13,793 bases of DNA from the NCBI GenBank assembly GCA_965657945.1, contig CBFHPW010000036.1:1-13793 (forward strand), written 5' to 3'. The position numbers and the translations under genes are program-made. This document shows, piece after piece, positions 1 to 6,332 of the stretch (position 1 is its first letter; each line of letters opens with the position of its first letter). The DNA is from CAJJDF01 sp965657945. GTDB taxonomy: Bacteria > Bacteroidota > Bacteroidia > Flavobacteriales_D > CAJJDF01. Below the pieces are notes generated by a model. The model saw only the letters and a program-made list of their open reading frames with translations. It was not told the origin of the DNA and searched no databases.

Positions 1-822
1 GATTTAGATGTGTTGTTGTTTGATATTCAAGATGTTGGAGCACGATTTTACACCTATATCTCTACCTTGCATTATATCATGGAAGCTGCTGCAGAAAATG
101 ACAAAGAAGTGCTGGTATTAGATAGACCCAATCCCAATGGATTTTACATTGATGGTCCTGTTTTAAAAGCTGGATACGAATCTTTTATTGGAATGCATCC
201 CATACCTGTAGTTCATGGCTTAACAGTGGGAGAATTGGCAACCATGATTAATGGGGAAGGATGGCTTAATGGTGGAAAGAAATGTAAACTAACAGTCATA
301 AAATGTCTGAATTACGCACATTCAGACTTTTATGAATTGCCAGTTGCACCTTCGCCCAATTTACCGAATATGTCTGCAGTTTATTTGTATCCATCTCTTT
401 GTTTCTTCGAAGGAACCTCGGTAAGTGTTGGTAGAGGAACTGAATTGCCTTTTCAGGTAATTGGTTCTCCTTACGTAGATTCAGGGTCTTATATGTTTAT
501 TCCCAAATCTTCTGTTGGTGCAAATAATCCTAAACACAATGGTGAAGTTTGTAAAGGTTACAACTTGAGTATGTTTGGTCTGTTGTATATCAGGAATACA
601 AAAAGTCTTTATTTACATTGGTTATTGGGAATGAATCAAAAGACAAAAGGAGAGTTTATTACGCGATCTAGATTTTTTGATTTATTGGCAGGAACCGATG
701 AATTACGAAAAGAAATAGTAAAGAATACACCTGTTGAAACCATCAAAAAATCTTGGGAGTATGACTTGAATACTTACAAAAAGATGAGAAAAAATTATTT
801 GTTATACCCCGATTTTGAATAA
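1..822 (+). CDS. NamZ/DUF1343 exo-beta-N-acetylmuramidase family protein, 3' part
   Basis: The reading frame is open from the first base of the window, so the N-terminal part lies outside; the GTG at 10 is internal, not a start. The visible 273 residues carry the DUF1343 signature in order: DIQDVGARFYTY, LDRPNPNG, IPVVHGLTVGELA, PSPNLPNMSAVYLYPS, and FEGTSVSVGRGTELPFQVIG. This family (NamZ, glycoside hydrolase family 171) removes N-acetylmuramic acid from the non-reducing ends of peptidoglycan fragments, so a role in cell-wall turnover or recycling is likely. Export cannot be judged because the N-terminus is missing. The C-terminus is intact, ending YPDFE before TAA. The family call is firm; the exact substrate is inferred from characterised relatives. 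Confidence 0.88.
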   Translation, partial: DLDVLLFDIQDVGARFYTYISTLHYIMEAAAENDKEVLVLDRPNPNGFYIDGPVLKAGYESFIGMHPIPVVHGLTVGELATMINGEGWLNGGKKCKLTVIKCLNYAHSDFYELPVAPSPNLPNMSAVYLYPSLCFFEGTSVSVGRGTELPFQVIGSPYVDSGSYMFIPKSSVGANNPKHNGEVCKGYNLSMFGLLYIRNTKSLYLHWLLGMNQKTKGEFITRSRFFDLLAGTDELRKEIVKNTPVETIKKSWEYDLNTYKKMRKNYLLYPDFE

Positions 823-824
823 AA

Positions 825-869
825 AAAAGGAATTTCAAAATAGAAAAAAAATGCCTTGAATATCCTTTT
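825..869 (+). terminator. possible weak terminator hairpin after the NamZ gene
   Basis: AAAAGGA (825-831) can pair with TCCTTTT (863-869), and TTCAA (834-838) with TTGAA (856-860), leaving a 2-nt internal mismatch and a 17-nt loop. The right arm ends in four T residues. The structure is AT-rich and imperfect, so termination is only a possibility. It is the only structure I see in the 77 bases between NamZ and dnaX. Confidence 0.3.
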
Positions 870-899
870 AAACTCATAGAATTATACTAATTTTACTAC

Positions 900-2642
900 A
901 TGAGCGAATTTGTAGTTTCAGCAAGAAAATATAGACCCAATTCATTTGACAGCGTTGTAGGTCAAGAATCAATTACTTCTACCTTAGAAAACTCGATAAA
1001 AACAGGTCAAATGGCTCAAGCCTACTTGTTTTGCGGGCCTCGAGGTGTAGGGAAAACTTCTTGCGCTCGAATTTTTGCCAAAATAATCAACCAAGATTCT
1101 TTAGGAGAAAATGAAGATTTATCATTTAATATCTTTGAGTTGGATGCGGCTTCGAACAACTCAGTAGAAGACATTCGATACATCACCGATCAGGTGAGAA
1201 TTCCACCCCAAGTAGGAAAGTACAAAGTTTACATTATTGATGAGGTTCACATGTTATCAAGTGCGGCATTCAATGCTTTCCTGAAAACTTTGGAGGAACC
1301 GCCACCGCATGCAATTTTTATCCTTGCCACAACCGAAAAACATAAGATAATTCCTACAATTTTATCTAGGTGCCAAGTTTACAATTTTAATAGGATTAAG
1401 GTGGTGGATATGGTGTCTCATTTGGAGAAAATCGCTCAGAAAGAAGAGATTACTTACGAAAAAGAAGCCTTGTATGTCATTGCAGAAAAAGCGGATGGAG
1501 CTCTCAGAGACTCGCTGTCAATCTTTGATCAAATCGTCAACTTTTCTAATAGAAACATCACTTATGATTCTGTAATACAGAATTTGAATGTGTTGGACTA
1601 TAATTATTATTTTAGAATCGTAGATTCAATAAATAAGCAAAATATTTCGGACTGCTTGTTGGCTTTAGATGAAATACTAAACCACGGATTTGACGGACAT
1701 CATTTCATTACAGGATTAGGAAGTCACTTTAGGGATTTATTGGTTTCCAAAAGTCCTGAAACTGTTAAGTTACTTGAAGTAGGAGAAAATGTGAAAGAAA
1801 AATATCTATCACAAAGTGTAGAAACGAGTGCACGAACTCTCGTAAAAGGTTTAGAACTAATTTCTGATGCGGATACCCACTACAAGGCAAGTAAGAATCA
1901 ACGATTACTAGTCGAATTAACTTTGATAAAATTAAGCTCACTTGGACAAAGTGAGCAAAAAAAAAATCTAGAAACTAAAGTTACTTCTACCGAACCACCT
2001 TCATTAAATAAATCGATTGAGGTAAAAACAGAAACCTCAGGCAAATTAGATAATGAAGTTTCAGTTCTTGAACAAAAAACTGATCCTCCTCCAATTACAA
2101 AGACAGCCAATCCAACGGAAGTAAAGAAGGAGTTTCATTCAACTAAGATTCCAAAAGAGGTGATTGAATCAAAGTCTATCCAGAAGAATAAAAGTTTTTC
2201 GGGTTTCTCCATTAAACAAACTTTAGAAAAAAAACAAGAACTTGCCGAAGAAGAGGAAAAAAAGGACAAAGATGAATTTACCTACGAAAGCTTGATGGAA
2301 AAGTGGCTAGAATACGCAACTAAAGCCAATGATAAAAACAAAAAAACCTTGCACACAGCACTTACCACAAATTCTCCAAAACTAAAAGAAGGTTTTACAA
2401 TAGAACATGTGCTAGATAACAAAACATTGTTCGACAATTTCAATAGAGAAAAACAAACATTTTTGGATTTTCTAAAAAAGGAATTAAACAATTACTCGAT
2501 TCAACTTCAGGCAAAATTGATTAAAAACGAAAAAGCCGAAGTATTTTTGTACACAGACAAAGAGAAATTTCTAAAATTGGCAGAAACAAAACCCGAACTT
2601 CTTTATTTAAAAGACAAACTACACCTCGATTTTGAATTTTAG
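900..2642 (+). CDS. dnaX: DNA polymerase III subunit tau/gamma (clamp loader ATPase)
   Basis: The 580-residue protein is the ATPase of the clamp loader, which opens the sliding clamp and loads it on primed DNA. It has Walker A GPRGVGKT (residues 46-53), Walker B with DEVH (114-117), the SRC arginine-finger motif (156-158), and clamp-loader domain III ending near residue 350 at LVELTLIKLSSLG. A charged low-complexity linker (about 356-465) follows, then a tau-specific C-terminal domain ending LDFEF, as in other Bacteroidota. The four zinc-binding cysteines found after Walker A in E. coli DnaX are absent: residues 61-80 hold a short Cys-free segment. The ATG at 900 gives the family N-terminus (SARKYRP). 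No Shine-Dalgarno sequence is visible. A hairpin plus A10 tract at 1936-1966 may generate a gamma-like product of 356 or 359 residues. holA, another clamp-loader subunit gene, lies about 4 kb away. Confidence 0.97.
   Translation: MSEFVVSARKYRPNSFDSVVGQESITSTLENSIKTGQMAQAYLFCGPRGVGKTSCARIFAKIINQDSLGENEDLSFNIFELDAASNNSVEDIRYITDQVRIPPQVGKYKVYIIDEVHMLSSAAFNAFLKTLEEPPPHAIFILATTEKHKIIPTILSRCQVYNFNRIKVVDMVSHLEKIAQKEEITYEKEALYVIAEKADGALRDSLSIFDQIVNFSNRNITYDSVIQNLNVLDYNYYFRIVDSINKQNISDCLLALDEILNHGFDGHHFITGLGSHFRDLLVSKSPETVKLLEVGENVKEKYLSQSVETSARTLVKGLELISDADTHYKASKNQRLLVELTLIKLSSLGQSEQKKNLETKVTSTEPPSLNKSIEVKTETSGKLDNEVSVLEQKTDPPPITKTANPTEVKKEFHSTKIPKEVIESKSIQKNKSFSGFSIKQTLEKKQELAEEEEKKDKDEFTYESLMEKWLEYATKANDKNKKTLHTALTTNSPKLKEGFTIEHVLDNKTLFDNFNREKQTFLDFLKKELNNYSIQLQAKLIKNEKAEVFLYTDKEKFLKLAETKPELLYLKDKLHLDFEF
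1936..1971 (+). promoter_or_regulatory. candidate slippage/frameshift site in dnaX: hairpin plus A10
   Basis: GCTCACTT (1936-1943), loop GGACA (1944-1948) and AAGTGAGC (1949-1956) form a perfect 8-bp hairpin immediately followed by ten A residues (1957-1966). The zero frame reads CAA AAA AAA AAT, which contains the heptamer A AAA AAA in the classic -1 slippery phase. Losing one A gives CAA AAA AAA ATC TAG, a 356-residue product. Gaining one A, or a -1 ribosomal shift, gives K-S-R-N then TAA, a 359-residue product. Both truncations fall at the end of clamp-loader domain III. Known dnaX genes make gamma by ribosomal frameshifting (E. coli) or RNA polymerase slippage on an A run (Thermus thermophilus). 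Activity here is inferred from sequence only. Confidence 0.6.
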
Positions 2643-2667
2643 TTCTTTTTAAGAAAAAGAACTAAAA
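2637..2667. repeat. perfect 14-bp AT-rich inverted repeat spanning the dnaX stop codon
   Basis: TTTTAGTTCTTTTT (2637-2650) is the exact reverse complement of AAAAAGAACTAAAA (2654-2667), with a 3-nt AAG loop. The dnaX stop TAG (2640-2642) lies within the left arm. In RNA it would form a long but AT-rich hairpin 29 bases before the GC-rich terminator hairpin. It may protect the dnaX 3' end from exonucleases or aid termination. Confidence 0.6.
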
Positions 2668-2690
2668 ACTAGATAAAAAAAGAGGGCATA

Positions 2691-2724
2691 AAAAAAGCCC
2701 GTTGGATAACCAACGGGCTTTTTT
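2691..2724. terminator. bidirectional intrinsic terminator between dnaX and HU
   Basis: GCCCGTTGG (2697-2705), loop ATAA and CCAACGGGC (2710-2718) form a perfect 9-bp GC-rich stem. It is flanked by six A residues on the left (2691-2696) and six T residues on the right (2719-2724), so it works as a hairpin plus U-tract on both strands. It sits between convergent dnaX (plus) and HU (minus) and should end both transcripts. Confidence 0.95.
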
Positions 2725-2744
2725 ATTCAACTAAAAAGTTACTC

Positions 2745-3017
2745 TTAGTTTACAGTCTTAGCTAATTCAGAACCAGCTTTGAATTTTACTACATTCTTAG
2801 CAGCAATTTTGATTTCTTTCCCAGTTTGTGGGTTTCTTCCAGTTCTAGCAGCTCTGTTAGATACAGAAAAAGTTCCCCATCCTACTAGAGATACTTTGTC
2901 TCCTTTTTTCAAAGTTCCAGCAGTAGCGTCCATAAATCCTTCCAAAGCTCTTTTTGAGTCAGCTTTGCTCAATCCTGAATTTGATGCGATTGCATCGATT
3001 AAATCTGTTTTGTTCAT
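2745..3017 (-). CDS. HU family DNA-binding protein
   Basis: At 90 residues this is the standard length of HU, the dimeric nucleoid protein that bends DNA and takes part in compaction, replication and repair. The N-terminus MNKTDLIDAIA, the LVGWGTF core strand (44-50), the DNA-binding arm GRNPQTGKEI (60-69, with the intercalating proline at 63) and the C-terminal FKAGSELAKTVN all match the family. The gene stands alone, with its own promoter upstream and a strong terminator downstream, which fits an abundant protein made from a monocistronic mRNA. The sequence before the ATG is A-rich with no Shine-Dalgarno, as usual in Bacteroidota. I cannot tell which HU paralogue it is. Confidence 0.97.
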   Translation of the reverse strand: MNKTDLIDAIASNSGLSKADSKRALEGFMDATAGTLKKGDKVSLVGWGTFSVSNRAARTGRNPQTGKEIKIAAKNVVKFKAGSELAKTVN

Positions 3018-3068
3018 TTTTTTCTTTTTAAATGATTAATAAAAAACATTAACTAACGTTAACAGTAG

Positions 3069-3098
3069 CAAATATATACGAAATCCTTTATAAACCAA
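3069..3098 (-). promoter_or_regulatory. Bacteroidota-type promoter of the HU gene
   Basis: Read on the minus strand, TATATTTG (3076 to 3069) is a perfect match to the -7 box TAnnTTTG. A TTG (3098 to 3096) lies 19 bases upstream as the -33 element. Transcription would start near 3062-3065, giving a leader of about 45-48 bases before the ATG at 3017. An inverted repeat TTAAC-TAAC-GTTAA (3049-3062) sits just downstream of the predicted start and could be an operator, although it is short. Confidence 0.75.
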
Positions 3099-3300
3099 GT
3101 GCAGCAAGGGTTTATGTTAATAAAACTGATTAAATGTTCATAAATACGATAGGAAATTCTAATTATTTAGTATTTGGGCTTTGTTTCTTCTCAAAACCCT
3201 CATTATACGTTGCTTAGAACAGTATTTGCATTTTATTCTTTTTAATTTGCGAGGAGTATCTCATTTAGCTAAATTCGGAGAAACCTAAAAGAAGAAATAA

Positions 3301-3927
3301 ATGAGTTTTTCAGTCACTCTCTCTCTCATCATCCTAACTGTTGCTATTTCTCTGTACGTTTCGGAAAAAATGGAACTAAAGCATAAAATGCTATTTAATC
3401 CTGCGAAAGTTTATTACCACAATGAATGGTATCGATTATTTTCTCATGCTTTTATTCATGCCGATTTACTTCATTTAGGTATAAATATGTTTGTATTGTA
3501 CTTTTTTGGCCAATATGTTGAGACAATCTTTGCCCTGAAATTTGGTTTAGAACTGGGAATGCTGTACTTCTTTTTCTTGTATGTTGGAGGAATATTGTTC
3601 GCTTCGATCCCTGCTCTAAAAAAAAATAAAGATAATCCATTGTATAATTCCTTAGGTGCTTCTGGTGCAGTTTCAGCTGTTTTGTTTTCTTCTATCGTGC
3701 TCGATCCTACCAATACCATTTATATTTATGCAGCAATTCCAATGCCTGCGATAGTTTTTGGAGTGTTGTACGTGATTTATGAAATGTATATGAATAACAA
3801 AGGAAGAACAAATATTGCTCATGATGCGCATCTTTTAGGAGCTTTGTTTGGTGTGCTATTTACAATAATTCTTAGTCCTAAATTTGTAATTGCTAACTTT
3901 ATTCAACAAATTCAACACATAATTTAA
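3301..3927 (+). CDS. rhomboid family intramembrane serine protease
   Basis: This 208-residue multi-pass membrane protein has the full rhomboid signature. The block SHAFIHADLLHLGIN (48-62) aligns with the H-x3-H-x4-H-x3-N pattern of GlpG transmembrane helix 2. The catalytic serine is S121 in GASGA, and the catalytic histidine is H177 in AHDAHLLGALFG. All key residues are present, so an active protease that cleaves membrane proteins within the bilayer is expected; the substrates are unknown. Hydrophobic segments fit the six-helix core. The ATG at 3301 follows an A/G-rich stretch, and the first residues lead straight into helix 1. I found no convincing TAnnTTTG promoter in the 283 bases between HU and this gene; TTAATTTG (3242-3249) is a one-mismatch candidate. 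The aminotransferase starts 15 bases after its stop, so the two are probably co-transcribed. Confidence 0.93.
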   Translation: MSFSVTLSLIILTVAISLYVSEKMELKHKMLFNPAKVYYHNEWYRLFSHAFIHADLLHLGINMFVLYFFGQYVETIFALKFGLELGMLYFFFLYVGGILFASIPALKKNKDNPLYNSLGASGAVSAVLFSSIVLDPTNTIYIYAAIPMPAIVFGVLYVIYEMYMNNKGRTNIAHDAHLLGALFGVLFTIILSPKFVIANFIQQIQHII

Positions 3928-3942
3928 AAACGATCCCATATT

Positions 3943-4803
3943 TTGAGTGCAGATTTAATATACAACGGTGAATTTTATCCGTCAAACCAACCCATTTTAT
4001 CCATTAACAATCGATCATTTCGATATGGAGATGGTTTATTTGAAAGTATTCGAGTTGTAAATGGGGAAGTGTATAACTTTGAAGCCCATTTTACAAGGCT
4101 AATAGAAGGAATGAAGGTGTTTAAAATTGATATTCCTGATTACTTTACCATCGAATATTTTAATAATCAAATAAAGAGTTTGATTCAACACAATGGGATT
4201 CACACTGGTGGTAGAGTTAAACTTACTATCTATCGAAAGGGGGAGGTCGCTTCTTATTATTCAGAGACTAATGAGCCTGGTTTTATCATTGAAGCAGAAT
4301 CTTTTCCATTCAATGAGTTTGTTCTTAGCACAGAAGGTATTGATATAGATGTATTCAATGAAATTACAAAACCACTAAACAAGTATGCATCTTTTAAAAC
4401 GACTAATGCCTTCTTTTATGTATCAGCAATCCACGCAGCAAAAGAAAAAGGGTTGGGAGATCATCTATTGATTAATGAAAAGATGAATATTATTGAGAGT
4501 ACCAACTCAAATTTTTTTATTGCCAGTAATGGGGTTCTTTATACACCGCCATTGTCATCTGGATGTGTTGGGGGAACCATGAGGATGAAGGTGATAAACC
4601 TAGCTTTGTCCAACAACATTAAGGTGTATGAAAGTTCTATTACAGCAGGACACCTATTGTCGTGTGACGAGATTATTTTAACAAATTCCATTCAGGGAAT
4701 TAAGTGGGTTAGAAGCTACAAAACAAAACGTTTTTTTCACAAAATGGCCGATGAATTAATTCATTTGTTAAATGAGGATACCCAAGCTGTTATTCAGAGC
4801 TAA
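3943..4803 (+). CDS. class IV (fold-type IV) PLP-dependent aminotransferase or lyase
   Basis: This 286-residue protein belongs to the family of branched-chain aminotransferases, D-amino acid aminotransferases and aminodeoxychorismate lyase. Visible marks are NNRSFRYGDGLFESIR (22-37), the probable PLP lysine K152 in SFKTTNA, IIESTNSN (183-190) with the conserved glutamate E185, and SGCVGGTMR (206-214), which contacts the cofactor phosphate. Sequence alone does not settle the substrate; in Bacteroidota such single-copy proteins are often labelled PabC-like (p-aminobenzoate for folate) or generic. The start must be the TTG at 3943 or the adjacent ATT: the preceding rhomboid stop TAA (3925-3927) is in the same frame, and the next in-frame ATG lies beyond the conserved N-terminus. 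Its stop overlaps that of yqgE on the other strand. Confidence 0.9.
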   Translation: MSADLIYNGEFYPSNQPILSINNRSFRYGDGLFESIRVVNGEVYNFEAHFTRLIEGMKVFKIDIPDYFTIEYFNNQIKSLIQHNGIHTGGRVKLTIYRKGEVASYYSETNEPGFIIEAESFPFNEFVLSTEGIDIDVFNEITKPLNKYASFKTTNAFFYVSAIHAAKEKGLGDHLLINEKMNIIESTNSNFFIASNGVLYTPPLSSGCVGGTMRMKVINLALSNNIKVYESSITAGHLLSCDEIILTNSIQGIKWVRSYKTKRFFHKMADELIHLLNEDTQAVIQS

Positions 4804-5408
4804 TTTAAAAGAGGGTTTTGAGGGAAATTAGAGATAACTCTATGTTTTTCGCTCATTTGTTCTAACGTCTTTTTCCAAATATCTTCTTGGTCATAATTCA
4901 TTAAAGTTCGAGTTGATAGATTTCCTACAAACCAAGAGTTTTTGAGTAACTCTTCTTGCAGTTGTCCAGCTGTCCATCCTGAATATCCCAAAAAGAATTT
5001 TAGTTCATTTTTTTTAATTTTTCCTTCTTCGATTAGGACAGAAAGATCAGTAAAGTTTATCCCGTTCCCCAGATAAACATCATCGATTATTTGAATACTT
5101 CCCTCAATAATATCCGGCCGATTATGAATGTAGTAAATGCTGTCAGTATCGACAGGTCCTCCAAGGCTTATTTTGAACCGATCAGTTTTTTCTCCTTGAA
5201 AGTCATTCATGAAGTCCGAGAGAGATTCATCAATATAATGGTTGAGTACCAAACCAAAAGCTCCCTTTTCATTTAATTCACATAAAAGTATAACAGAATT
5301 GGAAAAGTAATTATCATTAAGAAAAGGGTCTGATATGAGTATTCTTCCTTTTTCCAAACTCAATGAATTGAGTTGATTAAAATTAAATAATTGTTTTATT
5401 TCTTCCAT
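4800..5408 (-). CDS. YqgE/AlgH family protein (DUF179)
   Basis: The family marks are GRILISDPFL (21-30), EKGAFGLVLNHY (48-59), LGGPV (82-86) and GYSGWTAGQLQEEL (141-154). The 202-residue length is slightly longer than the usual 185-190. The molecular function of YqgE/AlgH is not well defined; the name AlgH comes from an effect on alginate production in Pseudomonas, and the fold is known but no enzymatic activity is established. I chose the ATG at 5408; a TTG two codons upstream (5414) is possible but unnecessary. It is the last gene of the holA-lipoprotein-thioredoxin-yqgE run, 30 bases after the thioredoxin stop. Its TAG (4800-4802) interlocks with the aminotransferase TAA (4801-4803). Confidence 0.93.
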   Translation of the reverse strand: MEEIKQLFNFNQLNSLSLEKGRILISDPFLNDNYFSNSVILLCELNEKGAFGLVLNHYIDESLSDFMNDFQGEKTDRFKISLGGPVDTDSIYYIHNRPDIIEGSIQIIDDVYLGNGINFTDLSVLIEEGKIKKNELKFFLGYSGWTAGQLQEELLKNSWFVGNLSTRTLMNYDQEDIWKKTLEQMSEKHRVISNFPQNPLLN

Positions 5409-5438
5409 ATTCAATATGAATATATAGAAAAAAAATGA

Positions 5439-5957
5439 TTAGTTGTACTTGGGTGTGTAATTTTTAGTTTGCACAATTGCAATCAAATCTTTTTCAAGAG
5501 ATTGAATGGGAGATTCAATAATTCGATTTATTTCTTTCCCATTTTGATAGATAATAATTGTTGGCACATAGTTTATGTCCATCCCTTTTTCTAATTTTTT
5601 TGGTGTCTTTTTGTTAACATCCAAGCCAATAATTGTGTAGTCGGTAATGTTCAAATACCTCATTATATTGTAAAACCTTGGAAACTCTCTCTGGCTATCG
5701 CTGCACCATGTACCCAGAAATATAGTAACAGAAATTTGCTTGAGTCTTTTTGGATTGTTCAAAAAATCATCAAGTGTTTCTGTGTCAACTGGATAGGTGT
5801 TCAGTTCAGTGTTAAACCAATCTTTATGCACGCTCTCTTGAATTTGTCTGATAGTAATTTCCCCTACCAAATGATGAGAATTGTTGGCTGTTTTTTTTGA
5901 AACGGTACAAGTTGAACACAAAATGAGGAATAGAATATTACTCAAAAAAACTTTCAT
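5439..5957 (-). CDS. exported thioredoxin-fold protein with a single-Cys CxxS motif
   Basis: From the ATG at 5957 the protein has 172 residues. A hydrophobic N-terminus (MKVFLSNILFLILCSTC) looks like a signal peptide; Cys14 or Cys17 might be lipidated, but neither has a good lipobox. A thioredoxin-like domain follows: FLGTWCSDSQREFPRF (80-95), with C85 and S88 replacing the usual CxxC, and the cis-proline P132 in NYVPTIIIY. With one active-site cysteine it cannot perform a standard dithiol exchange, so a monothiol, chaperone or binding role is likelier. An upstream in-frame ATG at 6071 is open, but it would add 38 residues of unrelated sequence over the neighbouring gene and bury the signal peptide. 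The chosen start overlaps the end of the lipoprotein gene by 20 bases, suggesting translational coupling. Confidence 0.8.
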   Translation of the reverse strand: MKVFLSNILFLILCSTCTVSKKTANNSHHLVGEITIRQIQESVHKDWFNTELNTYPVDTETLDDFLNNPKRLKQISVTIFLGTWCSDSQREFPRFYNIMRYLNITDYTIIGLDVNKKTPKKLEKGMDINYVPTIIIYQNGKEINRIIESPIQSLEKDLIAIVQTKNYTPKYN

Positions 5958-6321
5958 CGATATTTTTAACATAAGGCAATTTTGTAAGTGAGATGAGTAT
6001 TTTTTTATAGTCTTTCCCCGCTGTTTCTCCAATGCATAAAATTTGATTCTTTCCACATCCAATTTTTCCATCGGTGGATTTGTAGACCGCTATCGACTCA
6101 TCGATTGATTTAATTTCATTAAGATATTCAGTTTCGTTGGGAATGCAGAATTCAAAAGCCAACGTTGTTTTTCGAACTTTTGTGAGTCCATGTTTATTCA
6201 GTTTGGAAAAATTAAAATTCATCTTTTCTTCCGCTTTTTTCATTGAAGAGGATTTGACTAGAGCACAACTAAACAAGAGGATGGTAGCAAGAATTCCTAA
6301 AGTAACATTGATCGTTTTCAT
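5938..6321 (-). CDS. small putative lipoprotein of unknown function
   Basis: I do not recognise this 127-residue protein. It begins MKTINVTLGILATILLFSC, a typical lipoprotein signal with lipobox LFSC and lipidation expected at C19. The mature part is short and hydrophilic, with three more cysteines (C59, C89, C96) clustered around FEFCIPN and IGCGKNQILCIG; these could form a disulfide in the periplasm. It starts 11 bases after the holA stop, and its 3' end overlaps the thioredoxin-fold gene by 20 bases, so it is probably in the same operon. The pairing of a Cys-bearing lipoprotein with a thioredoxin-fold exported protein hints at a shared envelope role, which is inference. ATG at 6321 is the only sensible start. 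Confidence 0.75.
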   Translation of the reverse strand: MKTINVTLGILATILLFSCALVKSSSMKKAEEKMNFNFSKLNKHGLTKVRKTTLAFEFCIPNETEYLNEIKSIDESIAVYKSTDGKIGCGKNQILCIGETAGKDYKKILISLTKLPYVKNIDESFFE

Positions 6322-6332
6322 AATGAGATCCT

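Noticed and set aside
1936..1966. Hairpin plus A10 in dnaX as an intrinsic terminator
   Set aside because: A terminator needs U residues after the hairpin. On the plus strand the tract is A, and on the minus strand the U run precedes the hairpin, so neither direction fits.
2227..2234. A8 run further down in dnaX as a second slippage site
   Set aside because: It has no adjacent hairpin and lies inside the low-complexity linker, where A-rich Lys/Glu codons are expected.
2779..3039. Open frame on the plus strand opposite the HU gene
   Set aside because: It mirrors a highly conserved HU gene on the minus strand, has no family resemblance and no promoter; it is a shadow frame.
3130..3260. Promoter for the rhomboid gene in the HU-rhomboid spacer
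   Set aside because: Several near matches (TATTTG, TTAATTTG) occur, but none has both an exact TAnnTTTG and a -33 element at proper spacing, so it is not listed as a feature.
5406..5418. Palindrome CATATT-C-AATATG at the yqgE start codon as an operator
   Set aside because: The arms are 6 bases of pure A/T-rich sequence inside a probable operon; chance is a sufficient explanation.
5958..6071. Longer N-terminus of the thioredoxin-fold protein starting at the ATG at 6071
   Set aside because: It would overlap the lipoprotein gene by 134 bases, add a charged segment unlike any signal peptide, and bury the evident signal sequence starting at 5957.
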